Source of the DNA: Sporodiniella umbellata
Lineage: Eukaryota > Mucoromycota > Mucoromycetes > Mucorales > Rhizopodaceae
Direction of reading: 5' to 3'
Assembly (NCBI GenBank): GCA_025677835.1
Contig: JAIXMR010000006.1
Location: 248,001-312,000, forward strand
Length of the DNA: 64,000 nucleotides
A program made the position numbers and the translations under genes. How positions within the stretch are numbered: position 1 is the stretch's first letter; every line of letters begins with the position of its first letter. Shown here piece by piece: positions 1 through 10,893 of this stretch. The notes beneath the pieces are model-generated. The model was not told where the DNA came from, searched no databases, and worked only from the letters and a program-made list of their open reading frames with translations.

Positions 1-840
1 CGTTTGAGTATCGCTTTAGAGCCCAAGTAAGCATATACAGAACAGGAACGTTAGATTTTATATTAACAATAGCACCAATAGCAGAAATTCACTTAAATAC
101 AAATGTAAAAAAAAACCTCTGTCAAGTTTTTTTTTGTTATAGTTGCAAATAAAAACGAATACATTCAAAAGAATATAAACATCAATTTACAGTATCTAAT
201 TCTCTGTAGTGTCTTTCTGCTTTTAAAAAAGAAATGTAAGTAGAGTAGTGCAAAACGCTACTTTTTATAAATGGCTAAGTTTTGAAAGAAAAGGGCTACA
301 GTCATTTTAGAGGATCTGATGAATAAACGCCCTTTGTTCTAAATATAATAAAGAGCTACAGCGTTCTATAGTGCCATCTACTTGGGTATAGAGGCTTCTT
401 TTGGGTAGCTTAGGACTCTTGCTGTTCGTGGCATCAGAGAAAAATGATTGGCAATAGCTTTTGTCCACATTTTTTCTTTTACAGTATTACGGGTTTCATA
501 ATAAAGAATTACTACTTCTAAAATAGCTCACGTACCTAAAAGGGTAATTATAGCTAAGTTCAAATTGAAAACTCCGGTAATAGTGATCGATCTTTTTTTT
601 CGTATTGAAGCGTTTTTCTAAGGGGAAATTCACAAAAATAGTTATTTTTGCTGTTCCTTTTTTATTTGCCCAGCGCCTTTATTTAAAAATGTTGGCCCAA
701 TTTCTATTTGGGGTTGCACGCTACTTTGTCTTTTTCTATTATTTTTTACGGGCCTATTAGAAAAGTATTTTTTTATTATGTATGTTTAAAATTTCTAAAA
801 GAAAAAAAAAAGGGAGGTAAAGGGTTTAAGTGAGATGCTA
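1..840. other. AT-rich intergenic or gene-flanking DNA
   Basis: No coding region could be supported on either strand. The sequence is AT-rich with short poly-T runs. The right part is the 3' flank of the BEM1-like gene. Confidence 0.5.
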
Positions 841-2397
841 TTATAATCCGGCAAATACAGTAAGTTTGCCTAGGCTGACGGCTTCTTCAAGAGCTTGTTG
901 CGTTAAATGTATGTAGTTGTTTGACTTGCCTTTCAGTAAAAGCTCGGCTTGGAAGCCTAGGCGGCTGTTGACCTTGTCTTGCAAAAACTGCATTGAGCTT
1001 GGTACAGGTACTTTGATGGCAAATATTTCATCCTTGTAAACAATTTTTACTTTGATTGTTGTCTTGGGGTTTTCTGGGGCTTTTTCTTGATTTGGGTCAA
1101 TGTCAGTCTCGATATCGCCTTCATGAATGCCAAAGAGCTGGTCTTGAACCCAGGTACTGTCGGACAAATAATCAGGCAACTGTAGCAGATCAGAACAGTA
1201 GAGGGATAGACTCCTTGACCTTTCCTCTGTATATATAATTGAGTACAAAAAAATAAAAAAAAAGAGTCTCTTTGTTACCTGTGACTTTGCTATCCACGCA
1301 CTCTACAGGACCTGGCATAAAGGGTAATATTCTTTTTTGCTCTCTTTTTCCAGCCTCCAATGGGAATCGTTGTAAGAAATTAATGTGGAAATCGTAAAAA
1401 TCTGTTGTAGGCCACACAAAAAATTATGAGTTGGATATTCAGAAGTTTTTGAGATATCCTACCCTACCTTCGTAAAGACGATATAGTACTCGGTATTTTC
1501 CATCATCTAAGCGGGCAAACACAATAAACCAGTATTGGTCCGACTCTAATATATAGGAATCTACTTTGGCTGATATCACCCTCGACCTCTGCACCGGTTC
1601 TGTACTTGCAAAGTAATCATCGTAAAGATCCTCTTCCTCAACAATGTTCATATGTTGCATATGATGCTCAAGCGAGATACTGCCTTCCTCATAGACTTGT
1701 GTTTTCTTCTTCCAATCTTCTACATTCTGGAAAGGCTGTATCGGTCGATTCTCGACTGGACGTCCTGTAGAAGCGTCATGAATATTCACAAAACTGACAG
1801 GAATCAATCCAGGGCCACCCAGACGCCCAATCGGTTTAGCAACATACCACTCTGCATTAGATTGGGCAATAATGATGATGTTTTCCCCTTTCTTTGCATC
1901 CAACTCATCCGATCTTTCTGCTTCAAAATCATACATTACCACACCATATAACGGCTGAGATTTGGCTTTTTCTTATTTTTTATTTTTATTTTTTATTTTT
2001 AAACAACAGCTCCCATTTTTTTTTTTTTTGCTATTATTTTTTCTTTTTCTCACTCACCTTCTACTGTTTTCTTTGGAGGCTCTTTTAAATGTCTTTCGTT
2101 TTTCTCTAGCGCTTGAAAATAATGAACAGGAACAGTACCTCTGGATTGAGTCATTGGATTAAACGCCTCGTAGAATTGGTCATCTGTTTCTCTGCCTGTC
2201 ACTAAGAAAAAGTCGCCCCGTTTGAAAGAGAGTTCGTGGGGACTGGTTGCATTATAGTCATAAAGGGCCTTGATCACTTTATTAGGGGATGAAACGTTTG
2301 GCTGAACTACTGGAGTCGAAATATGAGTCTTTATAACAGAAAGTCGAGTTGTCCTCAAATTTTTAGGTGCTCTGATTTTTTCTTTTGATAAAAACAT
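841..2397 (-). CDS. BEM1: Bem1/Scd2-type polarity scaffold (SH3-SH3-PX-PB1)
   Basis: Four exons on the minus strand: 2397-2058, 1965-1468, 1401-1279 and 1226-841; 448 aa. Two SH3 domains lie at about residues 41-97 (ALYDYNA) and 119-175 (MYDFEAERSDELD), a PX domain at about 242-345 and a C-terminal PB1 domain at about 375-448. This domain order is that of Bem1/Scd2, which links Cdc42, its exchange factor Cdc24 (through PB1) and PAK kinases at sites of polarised growth; the PX domain binds phosphoinositides. The protein is about 100 residues shorter than the yeast versions (about 550 aa), mainly because the linkers are compact. Exon 2 begins at an AAAAAG acceptor, because only this choice keeps the frame and gives the usual QPLYGVV run-in to the second SH3. 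All introns are 52 to 92 nt and in phase. The domain order makes the family call firm; individual splice sites are manual. Confidence 0.93.
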
Positions 2398-3089
2398 AAA
2401 GCTACTCTATAAACAGCAGAAAAAAAAAGGAAAAAGAAAAAAAGCGAAAAAAAAAAGTATATCACTTATGTGTAACCATGTTTGATTGGATTGTCTTTGT
2501 GGGCCTTCTGTACGACTGTTATTCTTTGAGTGCACAGACTTGCCCTCCCTTTTTCTCTCTCTTTTTTCCTCATAGATTTGAAAACCACAGGAGTAATTAG
2601 AGTTTATAAATTTCCTTTTTAAAGAAAAAGCTGTAATTTTGGGTAAAACTCAAGTCTCTTTTTGTTTTTAATCATCTTGCATTTAATTGATTCCACATAC
2701 TTCAAAAGGCCGACTAAAAAAAAAAAAAAATAATACAACCAGAAGATAATCTTTAGTGTTTATTTCATTACTTTGATTGTTGATTAGATCTTGTCTAATC
2801 GCGCTCTATAGACCTTGATTGGAAAAAAAGCTTAATAAAGGCGCAAAAGTATAAGCCAAGCCCTAAAAGCCTATCCCTAAAACAAAACTGTTTAAAGTAT
2901 ATGTCCAACCCTTGAATGTATGGCTTTCACTTTTTGAAATTGTTTTTCGCCCTATCCATTGGCCCCTCCTTTTGTTGTTTTTACTTTTAAAGCAAACTTT
3001 CTGTAAAAATATTTTGTATCAAGGAAAATAATATAAACACATATATAAAAGAGATACTTGAGCTTCTTTTTCTTTAGTCAAATATCGTG
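2398..3089. other. Intergenic, no supported gene
   Basis: This is the 5' flank of the BEM1-like gene followed by AT-rich DNA with poly-A/T runs. I found no convincing coding frame. Confidence 0.45.
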
Positions 3090-3410
3090 TAACGCTTGAA
3101 GAGTACCTTTACTTTTTGTTAATATTCATAAAACAAACAATTTAAAACAATATGACTTTGATACCCAAAGAACCTTTCGTTGTATTTCAGGTGGGTTATC
3201 GGTACTTTTTTTTTTTTTGGTAAGAAAAAGCATAAAAAGGCGGATAAAAAAAGTAATAGTAGCCAAGACTAGTTTTCGATCAGAATTTTCTTAGTACACA
3301 TGAACTTTAGTGTCAACACCACTGTTAGCATGGCCGTGATAATTAACTTTAGTTCGCCAGAAAGAACAGACTTAGATCTTGGGCAATAAAAACGATCGCC
3401 GCATCCCATT
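3090..3410 (-). pseudogene. Decayed fragment of the seven-helix membrane gene at 5885-7487
   Basis: Parts of exons 2 and 3 of the intact gene at 5885-7487, with the intron between them, can be recognised on the same strand. The block at about 3096-3205 matches 7031-7145 at DNA level (for example, both copies share CTTTCGTTGTATTTCAGGT apart from one base). The block at about 3290-3410 matches 7240-7365 and still reads SGELKLIITAMLTVVLTLKF where the intact gene has SGELKSVITIMLILVLML. The exon 3 copy is broken by substitutions, and the remaining exons were not found. An open frame of 97 codons (3269-3562) runs through the second block, but only its C-terminal third resembles the intact protein. 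This is most simply an old partial duplicate. Confidence 0.8.
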
Positions 3411-3562
3411 TCTAGTTCCAACCTCCTAGTCAGTTTTCCGACCCGAGCTGCTATCTGTTTATTCATGTCAATTTTAGAAGATACATCTGAGCATGTTTTA
3501 CATACAGAAGAAACTGGATAGCTTTTCGTACATTGAAAAAGTCCGACCAAAACTCTTGACAC

Positions 3563-4372
3563 TTAAAAAATATAAATAGCTTTCTGCATATTTGATAAAA
3601 AGCTTTACAGAGCTGATGCATCTAACCAAACATCTTAAAAGCTTTTATGAGATTTGAATCTGAGAACTATTTGGCTTTTTTTTTTTAAAAAAAAAAAAGG
3701 GTCATTGTATTTTGAAAACTCGTTTTACTTTTTTTTGGGTGCTGTTCTTTTGATATACAGCACTTTTTTTTGTCATGTGATTTTTGATCATACAATTCTT
3801 TTTTTGAATCAAAGTGCTAATATGCAGTATTTTAAAGCTTTTTAGATGTTGATCTTTTTGGGGTTTTTTTTAGAAACAAAAAGAAAAGGTAATGCTTACA
3901 GTGATGACCTGTATTATTTATTCTGTACCTTCAATACTTTTGCCAAACTTCTGATTCTTCTCTATTTTTAGTAACTGAAAGACTGTACATCGGGAATACC
4001 TAGTAAAAACCCATATATGTAAATTGTGAAAAAAAAAGGGGGAAACAAGGAAAAGTAGAAGCATAGCTAACAGTTTTAATGTAAAGCTTCTTCCACATCT
4101 GCTTAAAACATTAAGACAGTTAAGTCGAATCAGATAGTTAACTCTGCAAGAACAAAGGTATATGCGCCTTGTTTTTGAAGTTCCCTTGAGAGAATCGCAC
4201 AGTATTTTTTTTGTTTTTTTTTTCCATATCTAAACCATGTAAAGGTGGGATGGTATCAATGAGAAAGCATACTCTCAGATAAGTTTTAAACCTTTTAATA
4301 TTAAACATACACGAAGTGTTTCGTTTTAAGATACGGCAGTCATTTATAAAAGTTCTCTACTTCATCCAGGTT
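3563..4372. other. Intergenic; contains a T-run/A-run palindrome
   Basis: No supported gene. A poly-T run directly followed by a poly-A run lies at about 3677-3698. The right end is the promoter region of the repeat-peptide gene. Confidence 0.45.
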
Positions 4373-4400
4373 TATATAAATACAAAGGCAGTTTTATATT
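4373..4400 (+). promoter_or_regulatory. TATA-type promoter of the repeat-peptide gene
   Basis: The sequence TATATAAATACAAA begins at 4373, about 65 nt before the chosen ATG, and is followed by GTTTTATAT. A very similar arrangement (ATATAAATACAAGAG, then GTTTTATACTT) lies about 45 nt upstream of the small secreted peptide gene at 26175 on the other strand. This conservation outside the coding sequence suggests a shared core promoter. The TATA role is inferred from sequence only. Confidence 0.5.
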
Positions 4401-4446
4401 ATAATTATTGTTATTGTTTTTTTTAAAGCAACAAAGCAAATCAGAA

Positions 4447-5094
4447 ATGCAAATCACTTTCTTAGCTAGTATCTTGCTTTTAACTCTAGCTGGTCAACAA
4501 GCCGTAGTAGAAGCTGGAGCTATTAAGAGGGCTAGAAAAGTTTTTGAACACGATAGGGTATTAGCAGCTGGAAATGGAAACAAAACTGAAGGAGGCGGAT
4601 TTGGAGGTGGAACCTGGAACAGTACTCAAGGCGGAGCGCCAAAACCTAAAGATCCCTCCATGCCATCTATTGTAGCAAAAAATATGCACAGTACTGATTC
4701 TGGAGGAGGTTTTCCCATTTATGAAAAGAGGGATAGAAAAGTTTCTGAACACGATAGGGTATTAGCAGCTGGAAAGGGAAACAAAACTGAAGGAGGCGGA
4801 TTTGGAGGTGGAACCTGGAACAGCATTCAAGGCGGAGCGCCAAAACCTAAAGATCCCTCCATGCCATCTATTGTAGCAAAAAATATGCACAGTACTGATT
4901 CTGGAGGAGGTTTTCTCATTTATGAAAAGAGGGATAGAAAAGTTTTTGAACACGATAGGGTATTAGCAGCTGGAAATGGAAACAAAACTGAAGGAGGCGG
5001 ATTTGGAGGTGGAACCAGGAACAGCACTCAAGGCGGAGCGCCAAAACCTAATAATCCCTCCATACCAGATAATGAAAATTTTGGGTTCTTGTGA
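4447..5094 (+). CDS. Secreted repeat-containing peptide precursor with Kex2-type sites
   Basis: Single exon, 215 aa. The ATG at 4447 is preferred because it starts directly with a signal peptide (MQITFLASILLLTLAGQQ, cut near residues 22-24). Three tandem units of 67 residues (201 bp) follow, starting at DNA positions 4534, 4735 and 4936; the third is truncated. Each unit runs from EHDRVLAAG through the glycine-rich TEGGGFGGGT and GGAPKPKDPSMP to STDSGGGF, and full units end in YEKR. Lys-Arg pairs after the leader (AIKR) and at the unit junctions (YEKR-DRK) fit cleavage by the Golgi protease Kex2, which would release about 65-residue peptides. NKT and NST are possible N-glycosylation sites. 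The units are nearly identical at DNA level, so they are recent or homogenised. I recognise no known family. The layout resembles fungal Kex2-processed repeat precursors, which include pheromone and cyclic-peptide precursors, but no function is shown. It is convergent with the seven-helix gene at 5885. Confidence 0.85.
   Translation: MQITFLASILLLTLAGQQAVVEAGAIKRARKVFEHDRVLAAGNGNKTEGGGFGGGTWNSTQGGAPKPKDPSMPSIVAKNMHSTDSGGGFPIYEKRDRKVSEHDRVLAAGKGNKTEGGGFGGGTWNSIQGGAPKPKDPSMPSIVAKNMHSTDSGGGFLIYEKRDRKVFEHDRVLAAGNGNKTEGGGFGGGTRNSTQGGAPKPNNPSIPDNENFGFL
4534..5080 (+). repeat. Tandem 201-bp coding repeats (2 full units plus a partial third)
   Basis: Units begin at 4534, 4735 and 4936 with exact 201-bp spacing. 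They differ by only a few bases, for example a TTT/TCT change in the fourth codon and AAT/AAG before GGAAAC. They lie in frame within the secreted precursor gene. Confidence 0.95.
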
Positions 5095-5629
5095 TATCAA
5101 GTAACAAACGAGATATACGAAAAATAAAAAATTATAAAAACAAAAAACAAGAGTGACCAGACTAGCTGACTACAATAAAAATTATTCTTTATTCAACATA
5201 ACAATAGAAGTGCTTTATATACTTTTCTAAAAGAGAAACCGGGTAATCGTTCAGGATGTGTAGATTGTCTGTGCTTGATTATATAACCAATAAGCAAGAC
5301 ATCTATAACGGATAATCCTATGTTGAGATCTTCTACAGTTCGTAACGTTGTATATCTTAGTCCTATTGGGTTGGATATCGGATAACTAATTATGTAATGA
5401 ATGAATCAATTATAAATCTGATACCTGAGACCTGTCAGAATGTTCTTGTCTCAGAACATAGCTGAACTATCTTTAGATACATTATTAATACAGCAAGGAC
5501 TTATCAATTGTCTGAATCGAAGCCTGTATGTAACAGTTCTAAAGGCCATTGGCAGCTGGAAGTCGATCTGTTCACTAAACAAATGGCCTTTACCCTTACA
5601 GTTTTTTCCAACAACAAGATTAAAACCCT

Positions 5630-5666
<37 letters not shown>

Positions 5667-5884
5667 GGAAAAAGCGATCTCTTTTACACAATATCCATAT
5701 TCATGCAATGTATATAATTACAAAACTGCTTCGTATGTTATGTTTACCTTTAGTCGCTTTATATTTATTGAAAGTTAACATGTTTTGTTTTGGATATAAT
5801 ACCAAGGAAAAATAGAATTTGCTTTGTTAGAGGAACAAAATTTCGTTTTCTCCTCATTCTTTTTTTTTTTTCATACAGAGTTAT
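5095..5884. other. Convergent intergenic region with T-run/A-run palindrome
   Basis: This lies between the 3' ends of the peptide precursor and the seven-helix gene. A run of T followed by a longer run of A occupies about 5631-5663. Open frames through it encode poly-Lys or poly-Phe and are not credible. Confidence 0.5.
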
Positions 5885-7487
5885 TCAAGAAGTCCGGATG
5901 TCTCTTCTATTAGGAGATTGCCAGAGCCAATCTTTGAGATCGTTTTGTGATTGAGAGGAGAGAGCAACTGGAGTGCCTTCTCGATTAATTGAAGTTTGAT
6001 AAGGAGAAGCTACTCGCTTATCAATAGAGCCCAGTGGGCTATGAGAGTTATATTGCGATTTGGCGCCAGAGGGATCGTACATGGAAAACATGATGGGCTG
6101 GCTCGAATAAGGGTCATCAACCATCATGTTGCGTGTAGGCGATTGTGGAGAAAATGATGCGGGACTACAGTTGCTTGAAATATTTTGGGAAAGATCAAGC
6201 TTTTTGGATGATTCTTTTTCGTTGTGAATGGAGGAGTCTTCAGATCTTTTGCTATACTGAGGGCGAGGATGAAAGATGGATATCTATCGAAATCTGTTAA
6301 ACAAAGCGTACTAGATAAAGCCAACTTACAAGAAGCACCAAAAGATAGATAGTGGATATATTGGTGTTTGCAATCAAAACGTCCAAAGCAAACTTACTTT
6401 GATTGATAATTTTGTTAGGTGTCAAACCGTCAGCACAAAGAATAATAAATCCAGTACTATAACTACAGAGCATAATGGATGTCATTTTGTTCATATCTTT
6501 AAAATAAGACAACTTTACAACTACAGACTTTTGGCTCGCTGTGTTGGCTCTTTGTGTCATTGAAATCAATCGCTTGAACCGAAAGTGTGTACGAATACCA
6601 AGTAGAGCAACGATGAAAACTAAGCAAAACAAAAAGTGTTTATATAAGTTGCTTTTTATAAAAAGAAGAAATACAATGTAATCTACCTTCAATAGCAAAA
6701 GTGAGCTGAGGAACAATCTCTCTCTTGATAGGGTCATGTCGAAATATCCATTGAAGAATAGGAAATAGAGCTACGCTACCAAATGCACTACAGTAGAAAT
6801 AAATAAAAGAACATCAAACTTCTATTTTATGTTATATTTACCAGATGATATAAAACCTAAATTCAAATGAGCTCATAAATGATTTTTTGGCTACTGTATT
6901 AGACAGATAGCTCCAAAAAGACTGTAGCAGTAAGAAAATACCAGCTTCCATGGAAAAGGTAACACATTGAACATAATCAAAAGCCTAGAAAAAAGATTTT
7001 TTTTAGAGAAACAGTGTGTAACATTACAAGAGTACCTCTGCTTTTTGTTGATGTGTAGGGGCCCATAAAACGAATGGTTTGGAAACAACATGACCTTGAT
7101 AACCAAAGAACCCTTCGTTGTATTTCAGGTAGGTCATCAGTACATCTTTTTTTGGAAAAAAAAAGAAAAACAAAAAGGCAGACAAAAAAAAATAGTAATA
7201 ACCAGGATCAGTTTTTAGACGGAATTTTCTTAGCTATTTACCCCACATGAACTGCAGCATTAACACCAGTATTAGCATAATCGTGATAACTGACTTTAGT
7301 TCGCCAGAAAGAATAGATTTAGGTCTTAGACATCGAAAGCGATCACCACGATAGATACTATAGGTTAAAAAGGTGGCAATAGAGAGCCAAATAGAGCATC
7401 TCTCTAAACAGCAAGGTTAAATCAGATTTTTAAGGCTGTGTAATTTCTCTTTTTTTTTTTTTTTGATATTTTACGAAGATAGGACAT
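5885..7487 (-). CDS. Orphan seven-helix membrane protein (receptor-like topology)
   Basis: Seven exons on the minus strand: 7487-7475, 7403-7242, 7145-7036, 6984-6842, 6787-6687, 6619-6330 and 6283-5885; 405 aa. Seven hydrophobic segments are visible, roughly CSIWLSIATFLTY, VITIMLILVLMLQF, the stretch around AGIFLLLQSFW, FGSVALFPILQWIF, VFIVALLGI, IMLCSYSTGFIIL and STIYLLVLLV. A soluble C-terminal tail of about 130 residues follows, rich in Ser and Pro. Seven helices plus a phosphorylatable tail is the layout of a G-protein-coupled receptor, but I recognise no GPCR signature and cannot name a family. The 13-nt first exon is the weakest part; it was chosen because ATG, donor and phase all fit. 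The last exon starts at the second of two possible acceptors, since the first meets a stop. A decayed partial copy lies at 3090-3410. The secreted repeat precursor lies between the two copies and is convergent with this gene. Confidence 0.75.
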
Positions 7488-9045
7488 ATCACTAAAAGAA
7501 TGACACGGTTATTATTGTACTGCTGTGTTCCTATTGTACCTCAAGTGTGTCATTATGTATTAAAAATATATATTAAAGATGTAACAGATGGATGTGTATG
7601 CTGAAAGATGAGTATATGTATCGGCTTGAGGAATTAATAGCAAAGAAAACGAAAAGGAGAAAAAATGGTTAAGGACTAAAGCCTCCAAAATATTGAGTTG
7701 TACATGTTTATATTATACGGCGATCGGAGATACAGGACCTTTTTTTCTTCCTTTTTTAAGATTTAGCGCCATGTGAAATACGTCAATAAAATCCAACATT
7801 GACGATGAAAGGAACAGACTTTTACACGAAAAAAAAAAATAGCCCAAAATCTCTGTTTTTTAGTTCAAAAATGTATTGCTTATTCAGGTGCAACCTTTGG
7901 GTCAAAAATTGCCACTTTATAGTCGATTGGGTCATGTTACAGCCTTTATATATAACTTTGGCTCTTTGCCGTAAGTTTATCGCATTTGTATAACATTGAA
8001 AACACCAAAAAAAAAGCCAAGGTAACTCATATAAAGCAATTTAGAAAAAAAACCAAAGGAAGCACACCTCCAATTAGGGCTTAAAAAAGGCAAATGCCAA
8101 GACAGTGTCTGAAGGAGATGGGAACCCTTTTTTTTTTGTTATGCTTTGGGCATTGATTCTCAGAGAATTGTACAAACAAATATTCTGTTGTACAATGCTT
8201 CCAGTTTCCATTGGTCGCTTTTACAACTCAGCGAACTACCCTTTTATCTTTCATCTTTTTAATTTGTGTACTTTTAATTGGCTAATTTATCTTCATATGG
8301 CATTTTCTACAATAGTAATGCTTTTTAAGCGGAGAATGCAAACACAATCATAGATACCTTCGTCAACATAATGCAAAGTCGCTTCTTGATCTCGCTTTTG
8401 TCAACTTTAACGCATATCTGTAATTTTTTCTGTATACAAGATATTTTATGAGTTTTTTTGAGTAAGTTATGTTATGAGCTAAGGATGGCTATTCACAATA
8501 TATTTTGCCTTCGTCTCGCCAGCATTACTGTTGTGAAAGAAGTGGAAACTCCTTTTTTTTCTTGAAAACAGAAATTATCTAAGAAAACTTTCTATATAAA
8601 GAATTTATCAGGCCAAATGTCGCAAAATTGGTTGAAAAAAAATTGAGGGAACGGAAAAAGGAGATATTTACTCTACAGCCAATTCCTCTCGACCATAGAG
8701 CAACGTTCACTAGTTTTTGAGCAAGTATTATTTCAATTACGCTTTGAAAGTCCATGTAAAGAAAATTTACAAGTCTAATTTCTATGCTTACATGGAAAAT
8801 ATGCCTTCCAAAATAAGTTGTTTTGTTTATCAAAAGGGTCCTGGGTCTATTTTCAAACACTGTATTTTTTACTTATGGTACTACGGTCAGAGAAGGGCAG
8901 GTACTACACTATTTATGATACAAGTATATATAGATTTGTAACCGCTTTTGTTATGTGATTGTTTCACATTTTTAATGGGAAATAGCTTCTTTTTTTTGTA
9001 GTGTTTTATTTGTGGCTAGCGGAGATTTATCACTAAAGCTTTAAA
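7488..9045. other. Gene-poor AT-rich region
   Basis: No gene supported. Several open frames of 60-90 codons on both strands have no recognisable domain, no clear splice structure and run through poly-A/T tracts. Confidence 0.4.
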
Positions 9046-9534
9046 ATGGATTTAGCAGCAGCTTCATTGGGTCAGAAAGGAGTGTTAAGATTTAATAATT
9101 TTGGAGGTTAGAAAGGAAATTTGATCGCCTGATGGTGTTGATTGCTTAGCTTCCAACCCTACGGCTACTTCCTGTGGAAACTCTGGTGACGCTTCTGCTA
9201 TTATGACCACAAATATTTTTGGCTCTATATATAATACTGTTGTTATTTTGCATAAAAAGTATCAGGATCAAAAAACCCTAAGTGTATCAGAGGTGAAAAT
9301 AATAGCGTATGGATTGTCTAGCATTTTGAACACCATCTCCGATGAAGCTAGTGGAAGCCTGTAAGTACTTTTTGATAAAGTCTTGCGGATGTGTGCAAAA
9401 TACATAAAAAAGCACAAACCAGTTTGCATTTCATCCCTACTAAAATTCAACAGCAACAAAACTTGATATCAAACCTACGTAAAATCAATAACGATACACA
9501 CGCAGTCCATATGAATATCAAAGTTCGCAAATAG
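9046..9534 (+). CDS. Hypothetical protein, 127 aa, three exons
   Basis: Exons 9046-9106, 9150-9360 and 9423-9534 join in phase to give 127 aa. The protein starts MDLAAASLGQKGVLRF, continues through a Ser/Thr/Gly-rich stretch to IFGSIYNTVVILHKKY and SVSEVKIIAYGLSSIL, and ends after a short Gln run with INNDTHAVHMNIKVRK. The introns are 43 and 62 nt; the first has an unusual GTTAGA donor. The case for a gene is that three consecutive open segments join without a stop through plausible splice sites and have ordinary amino-acid composition. There is no signal peptide or clear membrane segment, and I do not recognise the family. Coding-like but stop-interrupted sequence continues downstream to about 10070, so this may be the intact 5' part of a decaying longer gene. 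Confidence 0.45.
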
Positions 9535-10893
9535 GATGATTTTTTGAACGAGGCGTTATTTCAAATCGAATCCAAACAGTTTATATTTGGCAAAAATAAC
9601 TAAAGATACCCAATGTAATTTTTCGACAATCTACCCAGTCCTTTATCGTTGCCATGTCAATATAACGCAGCTTGAAGTTTCTTTCCCGATTACTTTTTGA
9701 AAAAACGAACACTAGATTCATTGGAACTTTGCTGGTATTCAAAGTTTCTATGGAAAAGCTGGCTGTCAAAGTTGAGAATAAGTTGAAACGACCTATTCCC
9801 AACCAAACTTTGAGTAGGCATCAAAGTATGCTTTCAAAATCTAATTGGTTTCGACCCTTTTGAAACAAATATTCCGCTTCGAGAATCCCTATAGTAGAAA
9901 AGTTTGAGGATGAAGCCTTTAGCTATGATGAAAACAGCGACAGAAGCGCTTTTGCATAGGAATCTGATAACAAGCTGGGACGGTTTAGCTCTGTTAAAAA
10001 AAAGAGATGGATGGTGTTAAATATTTACGCTGAAGAATATGTGATGTATACCCTTTTGTTGATAATAGTTCAATAGGCATGACGCCGTTATATGTCTCAG
10101 CAATACTATACTCAATCAGCAGTCTGCAGAGCATCCCCTTTACCTATACCTAGGTCTGTTTAGGTGGCTTTAAGCAAATGGGTGTGCAGACATAGCATAA
10201 GTTTATAGTTGTAAAGCTCAAAAGTATTGTTTATAATTTTCTTGTTTACAAACCACTCATAATCAAGGTGCAAAATATATCATTTTAGATCAATTCTTTG
10301 TAAATTTTATGACACTGATAATGCTCTTTACACCTTTGATTGTTTTATATCCTTTAGTGCTGAGAGCAATAGTTGATAGCGTTGTAATCAGATACAAATA
10401 TACTGTTAAAAAAAAGCTGCAATTTAATTCAATTAAAAAACTGCAAACTAATTCCTCAGAAAAACGCAATGTGTTTTTTGAGAAACCTGCGACTGCTGTG
10501 CTAAAATCGATTTGATCATCTGATTTTGGACACCAAATACCCAAAGCATGTTTCTTATGAAGTATAGAAAGAGTAGTGTTAATAGAAAGCGCGACGAGTA
10601 AAGACTTGCAAATAAAGACTACAGGGTTTGTATTTGTTCTTTCCACTGAGGATTTTTTTTTGAAAAAGCTAAAAATGTGAGATGGTTTAAACTCCATTCG
10701 ACAATTACTACTTACCCCTACTTATTTTACCCTTCAATCTCCTCAATCTATTTCAGTCGTTTGAACACGGGCATTTTGCCTGTTCAGAGGACCCTTTCAA
10801 GTGGAGACTGAATAGTCTAAAGTCTTTAAACATCTTTTTCTATTTTCTTTATTTTCTTTTCTTTCGAATAAAGTATATACACAGCCAATCAAG
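9535..10893. other. Possible gene remnants, then promoter region of the wall-protein gene
   Basis: Plus-strand segments around 9840-10070 read like coding sequence (for example FDPFETNIPLREPL and EKFEDEAFSYDENSDRSAFA) but are broken by in-frame stops, suggesting a decayed gene. Between 10290 and 10700 open frames exist on both strands with no recognisable domain. The last 200 bases are the 5' flank of the gene at 10894. Confidence 0.35.

Noticed and set aside
4561..4953. Two 63-codon minus-strand frames spaced 201 bp apart
   Set aside because: They are antisense shadows of the coding repeats of the secreted precursor.
4534..5080. Possible CRISPR or satellite array
   Set aside because: The repeats are 201 bp, adjacent without spacers, in frame, and in a eukaryote; they are protein-coding repeats.
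10290..10697. Overlapping frames of 135 (minus) and 68 (plus) codons
   Set aside because: Neither shows a domain, signal peptide or splice partner.
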